Shown here piece by piece: positions 1-7,100 of a stretch of DNA of 64,000 nt. Position 1 is the stretch's first letter; each line of letters starts with the position of its first letter. Below the pieces are notes generated by a model that ran no database searches, was not told the origin of the DNA, and saw only the letters and a list, made by a program, of their open reading frames with translations. This DNA comes from Prevotella sp. AGR2160 (lineage in GTDB: Bacteria > Bacteroidota > Bacteroidia > Bacteroidales > Bacteroidaceae), in the NCBI RefSeq assembly GCF_000424185.1, contig NZ_AUJK01000006.1:92180-156179 (forward strand), read 5' to 3'. Made by a program: the position numbers and the translations under genes.

Positions 1-8
1 TGGGACGT

Positions 9-914
9 TTAGAAGTATCCGGCCTTCTTGCGGTCCTCCATAGCTGTCTCGGAGCGCTTGTCGTCAGCACGACCACCACGCTCCGTGACACGGCTTGCGG
101 CAATCTCCTCGATGATGTCCTCTACGGTGTGCGCCTTCGAGAGCGTCAGACCGGTACAGGTGATATCGCCGATGGTACGGCAGCGCACCTGCTTCTTGAC
201 GACGACCTCGTCGGGCTTGCGCTTGATGACGGGGGAAGCGGCGAGCCACTGGCCGTCACGCTGGAACACCTCGCGCTCATGAGTGAAGTAAAGGCTCGGC
301 ATGGGGATCTTCTCCAAGAGAATATACTGCCAGACGTCCATCTCCGTCCAGTTGGAGATGGGGAAGACACGGAAGTGCTCGCCCATGTTCTTGCGGCCGT
401 TGAAGATATTCCACAGCTCCGGACGCTGGTTCTTCGGATTCCACTGACCAAACTCATCACGATGACTGAAGAAACGCTCCTTGGCGCGGCTCTTCTCCTC
501 ATCACGGCGGGCACCACCGATGGCAGCGTCGAACTTATACTTGTCGATGGTGTCGAGCAGCGTTGTCGTCTGCAGCTTGTTACGGCTGGCGTAATAACCT
601 GTCTCTTCCTTCACACGACCGGTATCAATACTCTCCTGGACACTGCCGACGATCAGATCGGCGCCAAGTTCCTTGACCAGCTGGTCACGGTAATCGATCG
701 TCTCCTTGAAGTTATGACCGGTATCGATATGTACCAGGGGAAACGGGATCTTTGCGGGGAAGAACGCCTTATAGGCGAGATGGGTGACGACGATAGAGTC
801 CTTGCCACCGGAGAAGAGGATACAGGGGCGCTCAAACTGAGCGGCGACCTCACGGAGTACATAGATAGACTCCGACTCCAGTTCTTTGAGATGTGTGATC
901 GTATGTGAATCCAT
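9..914 (-). CDS. cysD: Sulfate adenylyltransferase subunit 2 (CysD)
   Basis: Catalytic small subunit of ATP sulfurylase, making adenosine 5'-phosphosulfate from ATP and sulfate in the cytoplasm. The 301-residue protein is full length for the family. It has the PP-loop SGGKDS at residues 35-40, the conserved stretch GGARRDEEKSRAKER near residue 135 and the family C-terminus with RCRTIGDITCTG. The GTPase partner CysN is not in the window; it probably lies further downstream on the minus strand, beyond position 1. It is the last visible gene of a minus-strand sulfur operon, 13 bp after the siroheme gene. Certainty is high. Confidence 0.96.
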   Translation of the reverse strand: MDSHTITHLKELESESIYVLREVAAQFERPCILFSGGKDSIVVTHLAYKAFFPAKIPFPLVHIDTGHNFKETIDYRDQLVKELGADLIVGSVQESIDTGRVKEETGYYASRNKLQTTTLLDTIDKYKFDAAIGGARRDEEKSRAKERFFSHRDEFGQWNPKNQRPELWNIFNGRKNMGEHFRVFPISNWTEMDVWQYILLEKIPMPSLYFTHEREVFQRDGQWLAASPVIKRKPDEVVVKKQVRCRTIGDITCTGLTLSKAHTVEDIIEEIAASRVTERGGRADDKRSETAMEDRKKAGYF

Positions 915-927
915 ATTTACTTGTTTT

Positions 928-1395
928 TTATTCGATATTTAACTGATGGTTGTCAATAAGCTCCTGAATGCGGTTGCGCACGCGGATGGAACGGTGGACA
1001 TCACGGGCATCGGAGCCGACACTGATGGTGAGGTTGTCACCTTCCTGATAGCTGATGGCGGGAGAGACAAAGTCACAGAGCTCGGGATCATCACAGACAC
1101 TGGAGAGGATGCCGCGGGCCCGTGCCTTGTCGCGGATCTCACGGTTCAGCGCCCGGTCACCCGTACAGATGAAGAGGAGCTGAACACCGTCGAGATCGTT
1201 GTCCTGAAAGGGTCGTTCGAAGAGATGGAACGGCAGTTGCCTCAGGCCCTCGGAAATTTCCGGAGCCACCACGGTAGCCTCATCGGTGAAGCGGTGGAGG
1301 ATCGTGGCTTTATGTGTGGCGACACGGCCACCGCCGACGATAAGGATCTTCACGTCACGGATACGGACGGAGATGGGCAGAAAATCGAGAGCCAT
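928..1395 (-). CDS. Precorrin-2 dehydrogenase-type siroheme synthase (CysG N-terminal/Met8-like)
   Basis: Probably oxidises precorrin-2 to sirohydrochlorin with NAD, supplying siroheme for the sulfite reductase encoded just upstream in the operon. A Rossmann motif ILIVGGGRVATHKA lies at residues 17-30, and CDDPELCDF near residue 100 matches the catalytic Asp region of CysG/Met8. At 155 residues it is shorter than Met8 or SirC (about 200), so the C-terminal helical part is reduced. No methyltransferase (CysG C-terminal/CobA) or separate chelatase is visible here. The sulfite reductase gene ends 48 bp upstream and cysD starts 13 bp downstream. Confidence 0.88.
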   Translation of the reverse strand: MALDFLPISVRIRDVKILIVGGGRVATHKATILHRFTDEATVVAPEISEGLRQLPFHLFERPFQDNDLDGVQLLFICTGDRALNREIRDKARARGILSSVCDDPELCDFVSPAISYQEGDNLTISVGSDARDVHRSIRVRNRIQELIDNHQLNIE

Positions 1396-1443
1396 AAGCG
1401 GATTGACGGTTGATATGATTTTATAAAAGCTGGCGAAGCGCCG

Positions 1444-3837
1444 TTATTTCTTCTTGATGACCACCTTCCAGTAGTCATCCACTTTCTCGGTCTTGAGGAT
1501 GGTATGTCCCTCGTTCTTCATGCTGCCGGGCACGTTCTGTATCGGCTGTCCGTCATCGAGGAGAATCTCGAGGACCTGTCCGCTCTTCATCGGTGTCAGC
1601 GCGATCTTCGTCTTCACGAAGTTCATCGGGCACGCCACGCCCCGGAAGTCCTTCTTCACATCGGGAACGATGTCGTCGGAAGCAGCGGGCTTAGCAGCGG
1701 AGCTTGCAGCGTCAGCACTTGTCTGTGCTTGTGCAGCCCCTTCCTTTTCGGGGAAAGGTTGGGGAGATGCCTCAACTTTGAACTGCAGGTTATCATCCAT
1801 ATTCTTATACAGATCATTGAGCAGATCAGCGAGTTCGAAGATCAACGCCTTGTCAGCCACGAGGTTCTCATTCCGGCGGCGCTTGTCGACAAGGACCTGG
1901 AATTTCTGCGGTACGATACCGGCCTGGATAAACTCCTTGGTGAATCCGTTGTAGACATCATCATCAGTACGGGGATCGAGTCCACGGGTGACGAGGAGCA
2001 TACGGGCCTCAGAGAAGACGATATCGCTGAGGAGCTGCTGTGTCTCAGCCTCATCGGTGACGGTCTCGAGCTGCTTGCGCTTCTCGCGGATCGTATCCTG
2101 ATCGATGTCGATGATATCGAAGAGGCCGGCGGAGCACTCTGCCTGTCCGTATTTGATGAGACTGAACTTCTCGTCGTCACTGTAATCGTAGTAAACATCG
2201 GGTTGCTCAGCGTAAGCCGGTATCTGCTTATATTTATTCTTCAACAGATCGATAACGACATCCTCGCCGCGCTTCTCAACATACTCGTAGTAATCCTTAT
2301 AGTCATGCTGATGGGCGATGACATCACGGAAATAGTCCTCCACGAAAGCCGGCACGAACTTGGCGGCGATGAAGCCCTCTGAATGGTCGATAGCGTTGCG
2401 GCCCTCCGTGGGGAGCCATACGGTATAGGCGGGATACGGATCATCACCGACACGGCCTACACGACCACTGAAACCGAGGTCTGCCCATGTGGCGTTGGCG
2501 CAGATATTCGTACAACCGTTCATCTTCAATTCGAAATAGTCGAGCTGGTCGAGGTCGAGGTCACTCTCCAACAGACGTTTGGTAATCGCGTCAATGGCAC
2601 CCTTCGGCATACAGATACCGAGGCGGCAGGTGTCGGCACCCGTGCAGGACGTGAGACTGGTGATGACCTGCGGCTGGTCGATCTGATAGACGCCGATCTT
2701 CTTGAAGAACTGATAGATGTTGGGCAGATAGCGCTCGGAGATGTTGCGCACCTGGATCTGTTCACGCTTCGTGAAACGCAGGACATCATCACCGTAATGA
2801 CCGAGATATTCCGCAATCTCAGCAAAGAATACCGTGGAACCATTGCCGTGGGGGATGGGGATATAGGCATACCACAGTCCGGGCTGTTTCTGCGCGTGGG
2901 CATAGCGGCGTTTCCACGTCTTGAAAGCCTCACTGTCGTCGGTGACAGCGGCGAAGTCGGGATCATGGAAGTCGGGAGCCATCAGACTCTTGGGCGCATG
3001 GAAGTCGAGTGACGGGTCTTTCTTCAGTTCGTTGAACTCATCGAGATACATCCGCTTGGCCTCTTCCTCTCCATAACGGTAGAAGACATAGCGCATACGG
3101 GCCTTATGACGGTTACGACGGTTACCATACTTATTAAACCAGTTCTTCAACGCCTTGGCAGCACGAAGGAGATCAATCTCGGGAAGGAAGTCGAAGACCT
3201 CCCAACCGGTATGGGGATTCGGAGCGGTGGAACCGGCGATGAGCACGCGAAAGCCACGCTGGCCGTTGACGACGCGGGCCTGGAGTCCAAAGTCGGCGAC
3301 GTAGGAATAATGGGCATCCTCTACATTGTAATCCATCGCCACCTTATATTTACGGGGCATCGTAAAGGAGTCACGCTCGGCAATGAGGTCGGAGGTGAGT
3401 TCCTCAACATAAGGATAGACATCGAAAGCCTCACGGTCGGTGAGACCGCTGCGGTCGTTGACCATCATGTTGCGGACGGTATTGCCACCACCACCGGCAG
3501 TAGAGAGACCGACGGTCTCCAGCTTGCGGAGAGCGGGCGTGGTATCGAGGAGGTCGACATTATGGATCTGGATCTCCTGACGCGTGGTGATATGCAGATG
3601 CGACGTGGAGACCTGATGGCCTACAAAGGCTACCTTCGCCAGCTGCCGCGGCGTGATCAAGCCACCCGTACAGCGGACACGCAGCATGTGGTGGTGATTC
3701 TTGCGCTGCTCATAGATGCCCATGGGGACACGCTTCGACTTCAACTCTCCGGCGGAGATCTCACCGGCCTTGTATTTCTTGATCAATGACTCGGTGTAGT
3801 CGATATCACCGGGCAGGGTCTGAGGTATTCTGTACAT
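1444..3837 (-). CDS. Sulfite/nitrite reductase hemoprotein fused to a C-terminal TusA-like domain
   Basis: Siroheme and 4Fe-4S reductase, here most likely reducing sulfite to sulfide. Residues 1 to about 600 are the reductase with its two ferredoxin-like repeats. The cluster ligands are visible as CTGADTC (C-x5-C, near residue 398) and MNGCTNIC (C-x3-C, near 440). About 720-797 is a TusA/SirA-like domain with the Cys-Pro motif GVACPMNFVK. Between them is an Ala/Ser-rich linker (about 689-721) whose first part is encoded by a dispersed repeat. The start ATG lies 11 bp after the JAMM gene. Fusion to TusA suggests direct handing of sulfide or persulfide to a carrier (inference). Nitrite as substrate cannot be excluded, but the operon argues for sulfite. 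Confidence 0.92.
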   Translation of the reverse strand: MYRIPQTLPGDIDYTESLIKKYKAGEISAGELKSKRVPMGIYEQRKNHHHMLRVRCTGGLITPRQLAKVAFVGHQVSTSHLHITTRQEIQIHNVDLLDTTPALRKLETVGLSTAGGGGNTVRNMMVNDRSGLTDREAFDVYPYVEELTSDLIAERDSFTMPRKYKVAMDYNVEDAHYSYVADFGLQARVVNGQRGFRVLIAGSTAPNPHTGWEVFDFLPEIDLLRAAKALKNWFNKYGNRRNRHKARMRYVFYRYGEEEAKRMYLDEFNELKKDPSLDFHAPKSLMAPDFHDPDFAAVTDDSEAFKTWKRRYAHAQKQPGLWYAYIPIPHGNGSTVFFAEIAEYLGHYGDDVLRFTKREQIQVRNISERYLPNIYQFFKKIGVYQIDQPQVITSLTSCTGADTCRLGICMPKGAIDAITKRLLESDLDLDQLDYFELKMNGCTNICANATWADLGFSGRVGRVGDDPYPAYTVWLPTEGRNAIDHSEGFIAAKFVPAFVEDYFRDVIAHQHDYKDYYEYVEKRGEDVVIDLLKNKYKQIPAYAEQPDVYYDYSDDEKFSLIKYGQAECSAGLFDIIDIDQDTIREKRKQLETVTDEAETQQLLSDIVFSEARMLLVTRGLDPRTDDDVYNGFTKEFIQAGIVPQKFQVLVDKRRRNENLVADKALIFELADLLNDLYKNMDDNLQFKVEASPQPFPEKEGAAQAQTSADAASSAAKPAASDDIVPDVKKDFRGVACPMNFVKTKIALTPMKSGQVLEILLDDGQPIQNVPGSMKNEGHTILKTEKVDDYWKVVIKKK
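1735..1772. repeat. Family C palindromic repeat inside the reductase gene
   Basis: Read on the minus strand, this stretch matches the intergenic repeat at 42906-42946 almost base for base. Both carry TCTCCCCAAC, then CCCCGAAAAGG, then AGGGGCT, with only a few differences. It is in frame and encodes SPQPFPEKEG at about residues 689-701, in the linker between the reductase and TusA-like domains. Other copies are at 43061-43096 and 61951-61990. Confidence 0.8.
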
Positions 3838-3848
3838 ATAGCCTTATT

Positions 3849-4262
3849 CTATTTCTTTTCGTCTTCTGAATAATGAATTTCCTTGTCGACAACCTGATTA
3901 TCACGGATGCCGAAGGAATTGAGGTGCACACCCTCATAGAGCGAGAGGATGGCATAACGGATCGTGGGATCATTGGCCAGACGAAGGTCTTCCTGTGAAG
4001 GACGCGACGGCGAGGCGGGATGGCTGTGCCAGTTGGCCAGGATCTTCAGGCCGTTCTTGCGGGCGTAGCGGAGGGCAGCGAACTGGTCCTTCGGAGCGAA
4101 GGAGAAATGTTCCGAACTGTGGTCGATGTTCTCCATCCAGTAGTTCTCCGTCACCTCATCGTCCTTTCCCAAGAGGTATCCGCAAGTCTCCTCGGGAGCA
4201 TCCTTGCGGGCCTGGGCAATGAGTTCTTGTATGACGTTAGGGTCTATTTTCATAAACTGCAT
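3849..4262 (-). CDS. JAMM/MPN+ metallopeptidase (Mov34/PAD-1 family)
   Basis: Zinc peptidase of the JAB1/MPN+ family, 137 residues. The full JAMM signature HSHPASPSRPSQED (H-x-H-x7-S-x2-D) is near residue 78, and the upstream Glu is in PEETCGYLLG near residue 20. Bacterial members beside ThiS/MoaD-like carriers trim residues after the Gly-Gly of the carrier, as described for QbsD and for HcyD of Wolinella. Here the carrier ends MGGGAR, so it has a tail to remove. Its start overlaps the end of the E1-like gene by 13 bp, which implies translational coupling. The role as carrier maturase is inferred from context. Confidence 0.9.
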   Translation of the reverse strand: MQFMKIDPNVIQELIAQARKDAPEETCGYLLGKDDEVTENYWMENIDHSSEHFSFAPKDQFAALRYARKNGLKILANWHSHPASPSRPSQEDLRLANDPTIRYAILSLYEGVHLNSFGIRDNQVVDKEIHYSEDEKK

Positions 4263-5077
4263 GATTTTTTATGACTGGCGAGGTCGCAGGCGGCCTGCTC
4301 ATAGTCAATGAGGTGATCGATGGTGGGATGGGAGCCGCAGATGGGGCAGCTGTCACGCTGCTTCACGGGGATCGTGCGGAAGTCCATCGTCTTGGCATCG
4401 AAAGTCAGCAGACGGTTCGTCAGCAACTCCCCTACTCCGGTGATATATTTCAGCGCCTCGGCAGCCTGGATCGTTCCCAGCATGCCGGCGATGGCTCCGA
4501 GGACTCCGGCCTGCGAACAGGTGGGGACGGCGCCTGCGGGTGGCGGTTCCTTGAACATACAACGGTAGCAGGCGGAACCGGGGACATGGGTGAAAGTCTG
4601 ACCCTTGAAACGGAGGATACCGCCGTGGCTGAAGGGTTTGCCGAGCATCACACAGGCATCGTTGATGAGGAACTTCACGGGGAAGTTGTCGGTGCCGTCG
4701 ATGACGAAGTCGTAATCCTTAATGATGTCGAGGGCGTTGCCACTGTAAAGGAATTCCTTATAAGTATTGACCTTGACGTCGGGGTTGATGGCCTGCATCT
4801 TCTCCTTGGCACTCTCCACCTTCGGCTTGCCGACATCCTTGGTGAAATGGATCACCTGGCGCTGCAGGTTACTCAGGTCGACATTGTCGGCGTCGATGAT
4901 ACCAATCGTGCCGACACCGGCGGCAGCGAGGTAGAGGGCTACGGGAGAACCGAGACCACCGGCGCCGACGATCAGAACCTTCGCGTTCATAATCTTCTCC
5001 TGGCCTTCCAGACCTACGTCAGCCAGAAGGATGTGGCGGCTGTAGCGCTCTATCTGTTCTTCTGTCAAATCTATCAT
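4250..5077 (-). CDS. ThiF/MoeB/HesA-family E1-like adenylyltransferase
   Basis: Adenylates the C-terminal glycine of a ubiquitin-like sulfur carrier so that it can take up sulfur as a thiocarboxylate. Visible are the nucleotide-binding GAGGLGSP at residues 38-45, DNVDLSNLQRQ, two zinc CxxC pairs (CYRC near 172 and CPIC near 245) and a candidate catalytic cysteine in PTCSQAGVLG. Its ATG overlaps the stop of the carrier gene (ATGA), so the pair is translationally coupled. The length, 275 residues, fits MoeB/ThiF. A moeB or thiF role cannot be excluded by sequence alone, but the sulfite reductase operon favours a cysteine or homocysteine sulfur relay. Confidence 0.92.
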   Translation of the reverse strand: MIDLTEEQIERYSRHILLADVGLEGQEKIMNAKVLIVGAGGLGSPVALYLAAAGVGTIGIIDADNVDLSNLQRQVIHFTKDVGKPKVESAKEKMQAINPDVKVNTYKEFLYSGNALDIIKDYDFVIDGTDNFPVKFLINDACVMLGKPFSHGGILRFKGQTFTHVPGSACYRCMFKEPPPAGAVPTCSQAGVLGAIAGMLGTIQAAEALKYITGVGELLTNRLLTFDAKTMDFRTIPVKQRDSCPICGSHPTIDHLIDYEQAACDLASHKKSCSL

Positions 5078-5286
5078 CGCGCTCCTCCTCCCATAAAGTA
5101 AAGGAAGTCGACACGGTCGCCATCCTGAATATTTGTCTTTTCCCAGTCTTCACGCTCTACGAACTCCTCGTTGACCTGTACGGTCACCATCTCGGGTTGG
5201 AAGACCTTGTTGAGCTTGATGAGCTCGGCAAGGGTAAGCGGAAGATTCACTTCCTGTTTCTCGTCGTTAACAATGATCTGTGCCAT
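5074..5286 (-). CDS. ThiS/MoaD-like sulfur carrier protein
   Basis: A 70-residue beta-grasp protein and the first gene of the sulfur operon. It ends FLYFMGGGAR, so the Gly-Gly needed for adenylation is followed by extra residues. This fits processing by the JAMM peptidase two genes downstream. In Wolinella succinogenes a similar set (HcyS, HcyF, HcyD, sulfite reductase) feeds sulfide into homocysteine. A thiamine role (ThiS) is the main alternative, but no thiamine genes are near. The promoter TAcCTTTG lies 62 bp upstream of the start. Confidence 0.9.
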   Translation of the reverse strand: MAQIIVNDEKQEVNLPLTLAELIKLNKVFQPEMVTVQVNEEFVEREDWEKTNIQDGDRVDFLYFMGGGAR

Positions 5287-5347
5287 ATTTTTCCTTTTCT
5301 TTTATAAATTTCTAATTCTTGTTTACCTTTTTGTATGATTTCGTTTG

Positions 5348-5355
5348 CAAAGGTA
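5348..5355 (-). promoter_or_regulatory. -7 element of the sulfur operon promoter
   Basis: TACCTTTG on the minus strand matches the Bacteroidetes -7 consensus TAnnTTTG. No clear -33 TTTG is seen at the usual distance. A palindromic site centred 35 bp upstream sits where an activator at about -42 would act. Confidence 0.7.
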
Positions 5356-5376
5356 CGGACTTTCCTTATACCCTGT

Positions 5377-5396
5377 AATACCTCGTCAGTGGTATT
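5377..5396. promoter_or_regulatory. Putative operator AATACC-N8-GGTATT, proximal copy
   Basis: Perfect 6-bp inverted half sites with an 8-bp spacer, centred 35 bp upstream of the centre of the -7 element. The same half sites and spacing recur at 5421-5440 and in the 6878-7100 divergent promoter region. The binding protein is not known; the response regulator at 6230-6877 is the nearest candidate. Confidence 0.65.
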
Positions 5397-5419
5397 TTAT
5401 CTACCCTATTTATGGGATG

Positions 5420-5441
5420 AAATACCTAACGTTTGGTATTT
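5420..5441. promoter_or_regulatory. Putative operator AAATACC-N8-GGTATTT, distal copy
   Basis: A 22-bp near-perfect palindrome: 20 of 22 positions are symmetric. It lies 44 bp (about four helical turns) upstream of the proximal copy. The spacer TAACGTTT resembles TAACTTAT in the copy at 7005-7024. Confidence 0.68.
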
Positions 5442-5463
5442 TTCTCATGGCTGCGGCCCTATT

Positions 5464-5563
5464 CCACCGTAGGGGCACCCCTTGTGGGCGTTACGGAACA
5501 TGATGAATCATGTCCCTACATCTTCGCGGTTAGGACGGCCACAAGGGCCGCACCCTACGGTGG
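5464..5563. repeat. Family A palindromic repeat, copy 1
   Basis: A 100-bp unit starting CCACCGTAGG and ending CCTACGGTGG, so its ends are inverted repeats. It contains GGACGGCCACAAGGGCCGCA and an inner part reading TGATGAATCATGTCCCTACA. The same arrangement is at 6024-6137. The copy at 31661-31754 has the same ends but a different centre. Confidence 0.85.
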
Positions 5564-5571
5564 ATGAAACC

Positions 5572-6023
5572 ACACCAGTTCCATAGCTACAAACAGTTAA
5601 ACCATACAGTCTTCTATCAAGAAAAATTGATATTTTTCGAAAATCTTGACAAACGCGACTTTCATTCCAGGAGAATATTTCGCCGGAAACCAGCCAGGGA
5701 AAGCTCCGCAACGTGTTTTTGGGTCGTAAACAGCATAGATATTTTTCTATCTCACGTAGATATTTTGCTCTGCACGTTGTTTACGAGGGCTTTCTTACTG
5801 CGTTTTTCTGCATAAATCCATCATTTTCGGTCGCAAAATAATGGTTTTATGCGCATATTTATGCTATATATTATCGTACAGTTTAAAGAAGCATTGATAA
5901 TCAACGAGTTACAAAAGCCGCCAAAATTCGCGAATTTCCCACCAAACATCCACCCGCTGAAAAATCCGCGAATTTTGAGCCCCGAAAAACGAGTGGCATT
6001 TCGTCGATAGATTTCCCATGAAT
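5572..6023. other. Intergenic region without a credible gene; two CGCGAATTT palindromes
   Basis: No reading frame here looks like a gene. AAATTCGCGAATTT (5927-5940) is a perfect 14-bp palindrome, and AAATCCGCGAATTT (5962-5975) is a near copy 35 bp further on. Their role is unknown. Confidence 0.45.
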
Positions 6024-6137
6024 CCTCCGTAGGGTGCGGCCCTTGTGGCCGTCCTAATGTGGACGTTACGGAACATGATGAATCATGTCCCTACATCTTT
6101 GCTGTTAGGACGGCCACAAGGGCCGCCCCTACGGAGG
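6024..6137. repeat. Family A palindromic repeat, copy 2
   Basis: A 114-bp unit with ends CCTCCGTAGGG and CCCTACGGAGG, and inner arms GCGGCCCTTGTGGCCGTCC and GGACGGCCACAAGGGCCGC. The centre matches copy 1 (5464-5563) closely, so the two are direct repeats about 560 bp apart. Confidence 0.87.
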
Positions 6138-6146
6138 CAGAGAATG

Positions 6147-6226
6147 GCCTGCCGTCGTGTGCTTGCGCTTTGCAAGCGCAAGGAAGGCGCAGCCCTCTCC
6201 TTTGCAAGCGCAAGGAAGGCGCAGCC
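6147..6226. repeat. Family B repeat with tandem units
   Basis: Begins GCCTGCCGTCGTGTGCTTGC and holds the palindrome CTTGCGCTTTGCAAGCGCAAG. It is followed by two tandem copies of a 28-bp unit ending GGAAGGCGCAGCC. Related copies are at 11374-11420 and 39303-39410. It abuts the 3' end of the response regulator gene. Confidence 0.75.
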
Positions 6227-6229
6227 CCT

Positions 6230-6877
6230 TTAAATATAGAACTCCGACGTGTCGATCAGCCCCGCACGGAAAGCATACTTCACGGCTTCGTGCGCCGTGT
6301 TGACGCCCAACTTGCGGAAGATATTCTTGCGGTGCGTATTGATGGTATGGATACTCGAGCAGCGCTCGGCGGCAATCTCCTTCGTCGTACGGCCTTGGGC
6401 GATAGCTTTCAGGATCTCCAACTCCGTCGCCGTGAGCTCCGCCGCCGGCTCCGTCTCCTCCTCTTGGATATTGGCCAGCAGCGTCTCCGTGGCATGCTGG
6501 CAGATATAACGGCTGCCCGTCTGCGCCACCTTGATGGCCTCCCTTAATATATAAAGAGGTGTATCCTTGAAAACAATACTGATGCGCTTCGACTCATAGA
6601 TGAACTTCTTGATCGTCGCATGGTTGAGGTCATCACTGATGAGCAACCAGATGGCATCGGGGAAACGCTGCGTGACGATGAGCAGACTGTCCTCGTCGGC
6701 AAAGTCAAAGAGCGTATAGTCGAGGATCACGACAACATGACTGTCGGCTTTGAGCTTCTCCAACAGAGCCGACTTGTCCTCCACGATCGTCACCTCGCTG
6801 CCTTTCTCCTCCACCAACAAGGTCTTCAGACCGAGCCGCGTGAGTTCCTGATTATCTGCCAATATGAAATCTCTCAT
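6230..6877 (-). CDS. Orphan NarL/FixJ-family response regulator with LuxR HTH
   Basis: A 215-residue DNA-binding regulator. The receiver domain (about 1-120) has the acidic residue D8, the phospho-acceptor D53 in VVILDYTLFD, S81 and K104. A LuxR-type HTH follows at about 148-210 (ELTATELEILKAIAQG ... INTHRKNIFRKLG). No histidine kinase is adjacent. The gene is divergent from an ABC ATPase across a 223-bp region holding several AATACC-N8-GGTATT-like palindromes, which also occur at the sulfur operon promoter. It may therefore autoregulate and control both operons (inference). The proposed signal, something tied to sulfur or metal status, is a guess from context. Confidence 0.92.
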   Translation of the reverse strand: MRDFILADNQELTRLGLKTLLVEEKGSEVTIVEDKSALLEKLKADSHVVVILDYTLFDFADEDSLLIVTQRFPDAIWLLISDDLNHATIKKFIYESKRISIVFKDTPLYILREAIKVAQTGSRYICQHATETLLANIQEEETEPAAELTATELEILKAIAQGRTTKEIAAERCSSIHTINTHRKNIFRKLGVNTAHEAVKYAFRAGLIDTSEFYI

Positions 6878-6911
6878 ACGCTGTTCCTTTCTTGATTTCT
6901 GATTTTGACTG

Positions 6912-6919
6912 CAAAGGTA
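6912..6919 (-). promoter_or_regulatory. -7 element for the response regulator gene
   Basis: TACCTTTG on the minus strand, about 35 bp upstream of the regulator start codon. A GGTATT half site at 6955-6960 falls at a distance similar to the operator spacing of the other two promoters, but its partner half is poor. Confidence 0.65.
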
Positions 6920-6963
6920 AGGAGAAAAACGGCAAATGCTTATCAGAAAAGATGGGTATTTCG

Positions 6964-6983
6964 CATACCATCTTTATGGTAAT
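6964..6983. promoter_or_regulatory. Putative operator CATACC-N8-GGTAAT
   Basis: Same half-site and spacer pattern as the sulfur operon sites, with one mismatch in each arm. It lies in the divergent region between the response regulator and the ABC ATPase. Confidence 0.55.
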
Positions 6984-7004
6984 TATGCTTTCAGTTCTAT
7001 AGAA

Positions 7005-7046
7005 TATACCTAACTTATGGTATAAGATTACTGCTTTTATGGTATT
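7005..7046. promoter_or_regulatory. Putative operators TATACC-N8-GGTATA and ATTACT-N8-GGTATT
   Basis: The site at 7005-7024 has spacer TAACTTAT, close to TAACGTTT at the sulfur operon. A weaker site at 7027-7046 has one intact half, and its centre is 35 bp from the centre of the -7 element at 7068-7075. That is the same distance as at the sulfur promoter. The two sites are 22 bp apart, about two helical turns. Confidence 0.58.
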
Positions 7047-7067
7047 TCCGGTTCTGAAATATTGCCT

Positions 7068-7075
7068 TACCTTTG
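7068..7075 (+). promoter_or_regulatory. -7 element for the ABC ATPase gene
   Basis: TACCTTTG, a match to TAnnTTTG. It lies upstream of the ATG at 7101, which argues against any start before about 7080. Confidence 0.7.
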
Positions 7076-7100
7076 CAAACGTAAAAAGAAAGGTATCAAG

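Noticed and set aside
5287..5347. Riboswitch in the sulfur operon leader
   Set aside because: The leader is about 60 nt and T/A-rich without paired stems, too short for a SAM-type riboswitch.
5564..5815. 83-codon frame in the 5.3-6.2 kb gap
   Set aside because: Starts inside a family A repeat and has no family features; probably chance.
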